NCBI GenBank assembly: GCA_017541145.1 | Contig: JAFXZT010000180.1 | Span: forward strand, 1-41,386 | Source: Bacteroidales bacterium | Lineage (GTDB): Bacteria > Bacteroidota > Bacteroidia > Bacteroidales > UBA3824 | Direction: 5' to 3' | Length of the DNA stretch: 41,386 nucleotides | Shown here: positions 35,501 through 41,386 of the stretch, piece by piece | Numbering within the stretch: position 1 is the first letter of the stretch | Layout: every line of letters starts with the position of its first letter | Program-made: the position numbers and the translations under genes | Notes under the pieces: generated by a model | Told to the model about the DNA's origin: nothing | Databases searched by the model: none | What the model saw: only the letters and a program-made list of their open reading frames with translations

Positions 35501-37800
35501 TTTTCCCTGATTATTTTGAATTTACGACTAAGGCGGATGACAAAGTAATAGATATTGTTAACAACGATGTAAAAGCAAAGTCTCAATACAAAGTTTATGA
35601 CAAAAATGGTGACGAAGTCGATTATGATGCCGTAAGCGATTTCCCTGTAGGAAGTTATACTGTTAAGGTAGAAGGTTCGTCTTTAGAATTTGATAATTAC
35701 AAAGTTGAAGATGAATATGTTGAAGGAAAACTGTCAATCACCAAAAAAACTCCGGAAGTAAAAGTGTTTGCCGATAATTTAATAACTCTTCCCGGAGCAA
35801 CAGTTTATTTTTATATTAATCCTGAGATTACAACATCGTTTTATATCACAGCAAAATCCAAAGACGTACCTGTAGAATTAACAGACGATGCTGTTTTGAA
35901 ACTTACATTGGATGACGAAGAAGTTGAGGTAAAGAGATTGTCTCAGACTTCAAATTGTTTTGCATTCAAAGTGCCGGACGGAGCTGGAGAGGAAAAAGAA
36001 TATTCGTACAAACTTTCAATTACTTTGGGAGAAAATTACAAAACTATTGACGAAAAATTCACGATAAAAGTCGCAAAAAGTGTATTGAAAAACGAACCCG
36101 GAAAAAATATCTGGTATTCAGAATATGAGTTGAAACCGGTAGTCGGAAAAATCATTATTCAAGGTTCGCAAGTAGTAGAAGAGACTATTACAATAGAAAC
36201 CGAAGGCGAAAACGAGGTAGTATTCAATATTGTTGACGAAAACGGAAATGTAATTTTGGAAGATTATAAAATTACAGTAATGGTCGACAAAACTCCGCCT
36301 GTAATTGAAGAAATGCAAGTCTATGTAACAGCCGGACTTATGATAAACGGTGTAAGAGAAAACACTGTAAATATCGAAGGTGCAAAATGGACTCCGAATG
36401 TAAATCCCGAAGATTTGCAGCAATTTATTTTCAGAACCGGTGACACCTTGATTTTCTCTTTTGAAGACGTTTATATTGACGGCAATCAGGAAATTAAGCA
36501 AGGTAGCGGTGTTTCAAGCGAGTCGGTGATGTATAGTTGGGACAATCAAGATTCATATCAACAGATGGATGAGCCGTCAAGACTTTGTATCAAAGAGCGT
36601 AAAAGCGGAATTCTCTATATCAAAGCAACCGACAAGGTGAACAACGAAGTAATTTATGTTTACAATCTTGCGTTTTTTGAAAAATCAACATTTGCGGATA
36701 GTAACAGCGATACAATTACTACAGCGCCTGTTTACTATTGCGGCAAAGACTTCAAAGATTTAAAATTTGAAATCACACGCAACGGCAACGATTTGTATCT
36801 TACCGGTGACGAACAATTTACCGTAGAGACCACTTCTACGTCGTATATCATTACTTTAACTGCTGAATATCTGAAAACTCTCGTGCCAAATTCCGAGAAA
36901 AATCAATTGAATTTGAGAATCAATCCACTTGGCATCAACGGTTGGGTAAACGGCAATATGGGAATTGAGCCCGTACCTTACGAGTCGCAAATAATGGTAA
37001 TTGATATCGATGTTACATACAAAATCGTACCGGAAAAATATGAATTCTCAGGTCCTGAATACGGAGCTTGCGCCGGTGAAAAAATCGTGTTTGACATCAA
37101 ATCTGTTAATCAGAACTATTCAACATTGTTTGATTCAGTGTCAGTGTTTGGAATTCAGGAAGTTGACCATGTAGAATGCGAAATTCCGGAAGTAGACGGC
37201 GGTACAACAGCTGTTCCTGTGATTTTTAAAAAACGTGCAGAACAATTGAATTTAACATTTACTGATACCGTATATCTCGATTATTCATTTGCATTCTCAG
37301 AAAGTTACAATATCAGAGTTTACGACGATGTTTGGGCAATCAACAATCATGACAACCGTTTCAACTCATTCCAATGGTACCTGAACGGCAAACCGATGGA
37401 AGGAGAGAACAAACAGTTTATTTACCTTGAGCCTTATCTCGTAGAAACCAATTATGGAGCAATCATTTATGCGATGGTACAAAGTAACGACGGATTGTTG
37501 AAAGTATGTCCTGCCAAAGATCAAGTGTTAATCGGCAAAAAAGTTGGAATTGTAAGAACCGTAACAGTTTATCCGAATCCGACATTAGCCAACCGACAAT
37601 TTAGCATCGAGTTGAAAAACTTTGGTGACGACGAGTACGACAAGTTGAAAATCGATATCTACAACTCACTCGGTTTGCTCTCAAAACGTGTCAACGCAGT
37701 GGAACCGATAAATAATATCACATTGCCGTCAGGATTCTATACCGGAACAGTTTTGCGCAACGGTAAACAAATCCTTACATTCAAAGTGATCGTAAAATAA
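32506..37800 (+). CDS. Giant T9SS-exported surface protein with beta-helix repeats and MBG-type domain
   Basis: A 1764-residue protein with signal peptide MKIKSFILFIAVLLSLLTFD through FAQ. Residues about 110-320 and 490-830 are short repeats of the NGGT/INGGxF kind (LNINGGTYTG, VNGGTINIKDGTF, ISGGKFKG), the pattern of a right-handed beta-helix. About 984-1080 is an MBG-like Ig domain (MSVEYGDETV, SFTVKVEG-type strands, KLSITKKTPEV). More Ig-like strands follow, including VDKTPPVIEEM near 1260. The end, from about 1686 (VTVYPNPTLANRQFSIEL, IYNSLG, LPSGFYTGTVLRNGKQILTF), is a complete type A T9SS sorting domain, so the protein is exported through the type IX system and anchored or released at the surface. 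An adhesin or matrix role is inferred. Confidence 0.92.
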   Translation: MKIKSFILFIAVLLSLLTFDTKQLFAQDMPFRVVVEKDDGNETIDCATLKEAFGDYVCSTNPPTKITITQIGDYVNTEWQTQTYLPTSYIVNDVVLELDKNKRFVDGLNLNVQSGSLTINTSDGEPLNDGNYLHTQISNSGILNINGGTYTGDKIIVNYSYATTNITNGKFTGDANLIENQISGTLNITDGIFKAEVTEETEYNHYSAIYSRGSVFVKDGEFTLNGTTQNADEEIWAAIFVDNDPSVIEGGKFKQTVSTTSTASSSNIYCAAYIGGTTYISGGEFDGDIALFARTYTYISNAKLTGKNYSLWDDGYYENYSNHNYVSFGDWTYKTYNSMFEKVEFLGKLKRGGSDYTNEDIRFVDADKKGIGEKYNSNQELLNKDSPITSFSAVEREKPFEGKIIKDDKVIESKRFALLAYAIDKEKYSQNTDWANVKLEVSNIGDYNILEKGTVLVCNDDYGNPIGKTIDYNCELNLTGSYQLVDTIDITINEGGNLVVNYEGATDQDKLFSFFDVNGGTLTINSGTFYNDYAVVAVENNGKATINGGVFITRVGNLKEFNLSTRHRKMESNFVVNRGGILEIKDGNFSYANYEGNTSEGAVPDLYGVHTSAGTTKIYNGTFDPTIENTVQSTRPDNTVFLENGEVIIEDIEIIGDKDQVFNCGVSVNGGTAIIEKGTFAGGKAAVSVNGGQVDINNGEFKSANTMSGDAVVVNGGTINIKDGTFDAMAGQYGSGVYVQGGKINISGGKFKGKNDALNAFTQSGVLVADISLTGGEYEGGYWAVTNSAHKSSNSADVGNILADGYAFFDGDRQLSFVVNGNEVYETYSAYGQLGGDDAEIYKKLKVAKANAYVLTYLDFEEKHHEITKAQNSNQYRNLVLHGVYGDKLSELTLCYTYTSNNEIVYSPVYLCQYKNEEYTVLSDVKMSVKVDDEYIDIDKLDAENDPVIDVVNTSSYNLKLSTDVTSKSLDNVTVEIDKKVITATLEDMSVEYGDETVIFPDYFEFTTKADDKVIDIVNNDVKAKSQYKVYDKNGDEVDYDAVSDFPVGSYTVKVEGSSLEFDNYKVEDEYVEGKLSITKKTPEVKVFADNLITLPGATVYFYINPEITTSFYITAKSKDVPVELTDDAVLKLTLDDEEVEVKRLSQTSNCFAFKVPDGAGEEKEYSYKLSITLGENYKTIDEKFTIKVAKSVLKNEPGKNIWYSEYELKPVVGKIIIQGSQVVEETITIETEGENEVVFNIVDENGNVILEDYKITVMVDKTPPVIEEMQVYVTAGLMINGVRENTVNIEGAKWTPNVNPEDLQQFIFRTGDTLIFSFEDVYIDGNQEIKQGSGVSSESVMYSWDNQDSYQQMDEPSRLCIKERKSGILYIKATDKVNNEVIYVYNLAFFEKSTFADSNSDTITTAPVYYCGKDFKDLKFEITRNGNDLYLTGDEQFTVETTSTSYIITLTAEYLKTLVPNSEKNQLNLRINPLGINGWVNGNMGIEPVPYESQIMVIDIDVTYKIVPEKYEFSGPEYGACAGEKIVFDIKSVNQNYSTLFDSVSVFGIQEVDHVECEIPEVDGGTTAVPVIFKKRAEQLNLTFTDTVYLDYSFAFSESYNIRVYDDVWAINNHDNRFNSFQWYLNGKPMEGENKQFIYLEPYLVETNYGAIIYAMVQSNDGLLKVCPAKDQVLIGKKVGIVRTVTVYPNPTLANRQFSIELKNFGDDEYDKLKIDIYNSLGLLSKRVNAVEPINNITLPSGFYTGTVLRNGKQILTFKVIVK

Positions 37801-37829
37801 ACTTCAGGTACAATTCCGAACCCCTAATC

Positions 37830-37875
37830 AACGGATAATAAGGCAATTAACCAAACCTTATTATCCGTTTTTTTT
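37830..37875 (+). terminator. Rho-independent terminator after the T9SS protein gene
   Basis: AACGGATAATAAGG (37830-37843) is the exact inverse of CCTTATTATCCGTT (37856-37869), followed by a run of eight T. Confidence 0.93.
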
Positions 37876-37877
37876 AT

Positions 37878-38154
37878 GACATCTTTTTGTAGTAAAAACT
37901 AACATCCGACCGGGGTTGGGACTTTTTACTCCACAACAAATGTAATATCGGGTTCCGGTTTTTGACATCTTTTTGTTGACAATTATTAAATCCGTCAGCA
38001 GTTCTGAGTATTTACCATAAGACGAGAGTCATATCGGGCAGCCGAACTGAGTATTCACCTCAAGTAAAAAGTCAGAATCGGCAACTGATCTGACATTTTC
38101 TTTGAGTAAAAAGTCACATCCCGAAGCTGAAATAAGTATCAACAACAGTTAAAA
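37878..38154. repeat. Degenerate ~43-bp intergenic repeat array
   Basis: The 541-base gap 37801-38341 has no credible gene. It holds copies of a loose unit around GTAAAAAGTCACATCCCGA. Tandem copies start at 38027 (43 bases), 38070 (42) and 38112 (43), with a diverged copy at about 37989-38026. A further copy starts at 37878 (GACATCTTTTTGT, repeated exactly at 37964-37976), and an inverted copy at about 37910-37943 could fold with it into a long imperfect hairpin. Stops occur in the frames I read. The rest of the gap to 38265 has only scattered similar words. Copies are too diverged and too close together for a CRISPR. Confidence 0.6.
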
Positions 38155-38265
38155 TATCCCAACTTTTATCAGAACTTATAGTTTTTGATACCAAACAATT
38201 TAGAAGTTCTGACATCTGTTTATAATTGTTTACAATCCCAAAGTCAGACCCGTATAAAAAAACAA

Positions 38266-38310
38266 AACGGATAACAAGGTGAATACTCAAACCTTATTAT
38301 CCGTTTTTTT
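38266..38310. terminator. Second, near-identical terminator, probably bidirectional
   Basis: AACGGATAACAAGGT (38266-38280) pairs with ACCTTATTATCCGTT (38291-38305) except for one position. An A-rich tract precedes it and a T-run follows, so it can end the patatin transcript on the minus strand. It is almost the same sequence as the hairpin at 37830-37869. Confidence 0.82.
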
Positions 38311-38341
38311 AATTTATTGCAAAAGAAGTAAAAACCGGGAA

Positions 38342-39265
38342 TTACTTAGCCAATGTTTGAATTTTAGCATTAGCAGCTTTTTCACCGATTTCAATCATAT
38401 TTTTGCAGTTGGATTTTCCAAAGCTCAACGCATCATAATTAGTTAATCTCGGATGAATATAAATATCTGATTTGTTGACATTTTGTTCATACTTATCAGC
38501 ATCCGGACGAGAATTATAATATTCAGTAACAACGTCGGTAGCATCACCGAAGAAAGAATGAGCGAGTTCCGGCGAAGTAGTAATAGCCTCAATCAAAAAA
38601 TTGAATTTCTTTGGGAAAAAGCCTTCACCATCCTGACGGAGATCCACCACGATAGTAAATTCAGCACCCATATCCAACGCAACATCCACCGGCAAATTGT
38701 TGTAGAAACCGCCGTCCACATACAAATTACCGTCAATAGTTACATTATCATAAACGTATGGAATTGCCGACGACGCCATAATTGCATCAAGCACATTACC
38801 TTCCGAAAGTACAACTTCCTTCAAGTTTTTAGCATCCGAAACCACACATCTGAACGGAATTTTCAAATCTTGAAAAGTAGTAACACCTTTGTCTTGCAAC
38901 AATTTAGAAAGTATTTCTCTGACTTTTTTACTACTTTTAGCCTCCTCTTCATCGAGATTAGAGAAAAAATCTTCCAATTCGTCAGATGTATAACCGGCGG
39001 CATACAACGCACCGAGCATCGAGCCGATACTTGTACCTGAGATATAATCGACCTTAATACCATTTTGTTCCATTACCCTAAGAGCACCGATTTGAGCAGC
39101 ACCCTTAGCGCCGCCACCGCTAAGTACGAGACCGATTTTTTTACCTCTGTAATCGGGCATGACATAACCGGGATCAGTGTAATCATAATCGGCATCATCC
39201 TCCTTGTCGCACGCCGTAGACATCATCAGCAGCGGCAACAATAGTAAATAAAAGAGTTTCTTCAT
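38342..39265 (-). CDS. Patatin-like phospholipase lipoprotein
   Basis: A 307-residue protein. The start MKKLFYLLLLPLLMMSTAC is a lipoprotein signal with lipobox STAC followed by DKEDDADYDYTD, an acidic stretch that suggests surface display. The patatin catalytic dyad is intact: oxyanion loop LSGGGAKGAAQIGAL, nucleophile elbow GTSIGS (Ser 79), and the catalytic Asp in DGGFYNNLPVD (Asp 184). The family hydrolyses acyl ester bonds of phospholipids and related lipids. There is no C-terminal POTRA or barrel domain, so it is a short stand-alone member. It has its own TATATTTG box upstream and a terminator at the 3' side shared with the repeat block. Confidence 0.94.
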   Translation of the reverse strand: MKKLFYLLLLPLLMMSTACDKEDDADYDYTDPGYVMPDYRGKKIGLVLSGGGAKGAAQIGALRVMEQNGIKVDYISGTSIGSMLGALYAAGYTSDELEDFFSNLDEEEAKSSKKVREILSKLLQDKGVTTFQDLKIPFRCVVSDAKNLKEVVLSEGNVLDAIMASSAIPYVYDNVTIDGNLYVDGGFYNNLPVDVALDMGAEFTIVVDLRQDGEGFFPKKFNFLIEAITTSPELAHSFFGDATDVVTEYYNSRPDADKYEQNVNKSDIYIHPRLTNYDALSFGKSNCKNMIEIGEKAANAKIQTLAK

Positions 39266-39293
39266 GTTTATTGTTTTTTATAGTTTTCAGTTG

Positions 39294-39301
39294 CAAATAT
39301 A
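39294..39301 (-). promoter_or_regulatory. -7 box of the patatin gene
   Basis: On the minus strand TATATTTG (39301-39294) matches TAnnTTTG, 29 bases before the ATG; the only nearby TTTG is too close to be its partner. Confidence 0.5.
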
Positions 39302-39449
39302 GTTGTTTTTTTTACAAATATGAAAAAATATTAATAATTTGCCTCCAAAAATAATTGAAATACCGGCAACTAAAAACTATTGCAAGGTTGATGAGGTAAT
39401 GATTTTTGGGGTTGAAAAAAAATGTCAATAAAATGGGGTAGGAGAGAGC

Positions 39450-40481
39450 TTATACGAACTTTTGACATCCTCTCCATACTAAATGCCACATCTTCCACGG
39501 TATCATCCATAAAACATGATTCGGATAGTGTCTAACCATTACCCAGTAACGTTTGAAACTGTTGCGTTTCAATTCACCGCCTTTACGTTGCTTACCGAAA
39601 TTGCCGGCATTATAAATTTCGTTGAGCAGAAATTTACCTTCTTTTGGGTTCGGTTCACATAAAATATATTGTTTATCCAATCCTAAAGCTTCGATAAGTA
39701 CATACATCATTGCGCCAAGAAACTTCTCCAAACCAAAGTTCCTTATTTCTGACAATATTTCGTTGTGTTTTTCTTTCGGTAGATTTTGCAAGATATAGTA
39801 ATAATCAACAATATGACGAAAGCCAATTCCTTCTTCAAGCAAATGATGAAACGTATGAGCCAATGAATGAACCGCTTCAAATTCTATTGACGGATAGTTG
39901 AATCCAATTTCCCGTGATTTCATAGCATCAGCTTTCTTACTTGTAAAGAAATGTTGTAATCTTCTGTTATATATCGGATTGTACAACCATGAAGGATAAA
40001 AATGTATTTCAACTTCTATATCTTTGAAGATTTCCACTTCTGTGTGATGCCAAAATATCTTACCGATTTTATATTCGGAACTAAGTTTTTTTGTAACATC
40101 TTTGCGATTTCCGTCAACCCATAAATCGATGTCGCCGCCTTGACGTCGTAACGGGTTAGGATATAGTTGAGCTATTCCAACGCCCTTCAGTACACATGAT
40201 TTAAAGCCTAACTCTTGGAATTTTTGAGTCAGTTCAGTAGCCTTTTTTTGTTGTATTATAGAGAATTGTTCTAAGGCAGTTGTTAATAACTTCCATTTGA
40301 ACATTAATTTTTGCGGAGGTTGTTGTTCGGTTGGTAATTTTTCTATACCAGACATTATAAGTCCGGACACTGTTTGACGTTTTGTTTCTTTAAACAATTT
40401 GCGCCATTCCTCTTCGATAATTTCAGGCGGAATGGCGCAAGAGCCTATTGAAAATTTTAGAAGTGATAAAAATTGTTTCAT
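39450..40481 (-). CDS. Nucleotidyltransferase-family protein (NTP_transf_5 type)
   Basis: A 343-residue cytoplasmic protein. The nucleotidyltransferase-fold signature is at residues 95-120: FKSCVLKGVGIAQLYPNPLR and then GGDIDLWV, whose two acidic residues (Asp 117 and Asp 119) are the expected metal ligands. A third acidic position may be in VEIFKDIEVEIHFYP. The C-terminal half is helical with FEAVHSLAHTFHHLLEEGIG and DYYYIL, as in the uncharacterised NTP_transf_5 family often found near polysaccharide or peptide-modification genes. The substrate is unknown. No promoter box is seen in the 64 bases upstream, so it may be transcribed with the preceding nuclease-like gene. Confidence 0.85.
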   Translation of the reverse strand: MKQFLSLLKFSIGSCAIPPEIIEEEWRKLFKETKRQTVSGLIMSGIEKLPTEQQPPQKLMFKWKLLTTALEQFSIIQQKKATELTQKFQELGFKSCVLKGVGIAQLYPNPLRRQGGDIDLWVDGNRKDVTKKLSSEYKIGKIFWHHTEVEIFKDIEVEIHFYPSWLYNPIYNRRLQHFFTSKKADAMKSREIGFNYPSIEFEAVHSLAHTFHHLLEEGIGFRHIVDYYYILQNLPKEKHNEILSEIRNFGLEKFLGAMMYVLIEALGLDKQYILCEPNPKEGKFLLNEIYNAGNFGKQRKGGELKRNSFKRYWVMVRHYPNHVLWMIPWKMWHLVWRGCQKFV

Positions 40482-40545
40482 TCTAACTTATTTCATCTTA
40501 GTTTTTGTTAGTTGATTTTAACATTTCTTTGTTAATAAAATCATA

Positions 40546-41386
40546 CTAATCAAGTAGTTTGTTTAATTGTTCCATCGGAATATTTATTTTTTCTGAAATA
40601 TCTTTTCTCGAAAGTCCCATTGAAAACAATGTTTTGACTAAAGTTGACAACTGTTCGTCTTTTTGTGACAATTGTTCATCTTTTTGAGACAACTGCTTTT
40701 TTTGTTCCTCTAACTTTTCTTTTTGTTCTTCAACGATTTCTTCCAATTCGACTCTATCTTCAATGTCGGAAGCGTATTCGTCCTCAATTTCCATTGCCAT
40801 TTTAATTTCTCTATCAGCAACAGCTTTCGCCAACTGCTTAACTATTGTGTTATAACCGTCCGACTTGTTATTCAAATCGTTTAACATCAGATAGTGTTCA
40901 TTATTTGGCATGATATTGCTTTGATCAAAAATTTCCAAAATTTCTTCAACCTTAGTACGTGCGTTTTTCCTCAAATACGGGATTTGTACCACGATTGAAT
41001 TATGTGACAAATATTTGAAAAACGGATTGAGTTCTGCTTTTTCAATTGGCTCACCTAAAACATCTGTCGCTTTGGGAGAGTAGTAAATAACCGGTTCAGT
41101 AACATCTTCCAACGGATGTCCCAGGAAATAAATAGCAATTATATGAATTGGAGTTTCTACAATTTCTTCTACCTCTTCGTTTTTACGGTTTTTCTTTTTA
41201 ATTGTTTTAGTTTCATAAGCTTCAGTATCATAAAGCCTTGAAAGGTAGCGTCTAAACCGTACAATTTCAGTAACTTTTTCAGCTTTTTGAACCTCGATGC
41301 TAACCATTTCAAAACTACCGTCATTTTTCTTAACCTTAGCCAAAAAATCAAGACGTAAAATTCCGAATCCTTTCAAATTGGCGCGG
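40546..41386 (-). CDS. PD-(D/E)XK nuclease transposase-family protein, N-terminus beyond window edge
   Basis: The reading frame is open to the right window edge (it reads ..ANLKGFGILRLDFLAKV), so the true start lies outside; a TTG at 41376 is only an internal codon. The visible nuclease core is RLDFLAKVKKNDGSFEMVSIEVQKA, with the Asp and the Glu-x-Gln of the PD-(D/E)XK fold. IIAIYFLGHPL follows. A C-terminal coiled coil contains an exact seven-residue repeat SQKDEQL and ends GLSRKDISEKINIPMEQLNKLLD, a small helix-turn-helix-like tail. This is the Rpn/PDDEXK_2 'transposase family' abundant in Bacteroidota; whether such copies promote recombination or act in defence is not settled. Confidence 0.85.
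   Translation of the reverse strand, partial: RANLKGFGILRLDFLAKVKKNDGSFEMVSIEVQKAEKVTEIVRFRRYLSRLYDTEAYETKTIKKKNRKNEEVEEIVETPIHIIAIYFLGHPLEDVTEPVIYYSPKATDVLGEPIEKAELNPFFKYLSHNSIVVQIPYLRKNARTKVEEILEIFDQSNIMPNNEHYLMLNDLNNKSDGYNTIVKQLAKAVADREIKMAMEIEDEYASDIEDRVELEEIVEEQKEKLEEQKKQLSQKDEQLSQKDEQLSTLVKTLFSMGLSRKDISEKINIPMEQLNKLLD

Noticed and set aside
37878-38154. Possible CRISPR array
   Set aside because: Units are strongly diverged, follow each other without unique spacers, and one copy is inverted; no cas gene is nearby.
40508-40549. Terminator of the nuclease-family gene
   Set aside because: The imperfect AT-only stem overlaps the coding end and is not followed by a T-run on the minus strand.
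41374-41376. TTG start of the nuclease-family protein
   Set aside because: The frame is open to the window edge and family core sequence continues upstream, so the gene is simply cut by the window.

Overview
The window looks like a chromosome segment from a member of the Bacteroidota, most likely the order Bacteroidales. It is AT-rich. Many start regions carry the Bacteroidota promoter form TAnnTTTG, several with TTTG about 20 bases upstream. Secreted proteins have signal peptides ending in Ala-Gln, and surface-type lipoproteins have an acidic stretch after the lipobox cysteine. One giant protein ends in a type IX secretion (T9SS) sorting domain. The single tRNA does not encode its CCA end. 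I cannot name the genus.

Layout. 1-2528 (minus): two secreted proteins of unknown function, the second cut by the window edge. 2677-16322 (plus): a six-gene run of exported proteins consisting of a fibronectin-type protein, an outer-membrane barrel broken by one stop codon, a 1513-residue exported protein, a 1395-residue double metalloprotease, and a 378-residue exported partner. A high-GC orphan gene fragment follows at about 16331-16465. 16572-21881 (plus): housekeeping and envelope genes, namely a CNNM/CBS protein, biotin-protein ligase, and a large protein with a peptidase-like region, a propeller and a barrel. 21999-24637: an alpha-oxoamine synthase (minus) and GAPDH (plus). 24821-28303: an AAA-ATPase/nuclease-like protein and a Cache-HAMP-GAF sensor facing it. 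28548: tRNA with anticodon CAT. 28780-30557 (minus): a lipoprotein and an M28 peptidase. 30850-37800 (plus): an OmpA-type protein and a T9SS-exported beta-helix protein. 37801-38341: a non-coding block of degenerate repeats between two near-identical hairpin terminators. 38342-41386 (minus): patatin lipoprotein, nucleotidyltransferase-like protein, and a partial PD-(D/E)XK transposase-family protein.

The most interesting part is 2677-16465. The 1395-residue protein has FN3-like domains and a first HExxH domain in sequence of ordinary composition, about 53% GC at 13441-13500. It then changes abruptly, to 15% GC at 13861-13920, and ends in a second, metzincin-type protease domain. The AT-rich stretch continues through the overlapping downstream gene. 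It stops where a 55% GC fragment resembling the middle of the long protein begins. This is the arrangement expected of a polymorphic effector whose C-terminal toxin and immunity gene were exchanged as a cassette, leaving a displaced remnant. The arrangement is read from the sequence; the toxin/immunity role is inference.
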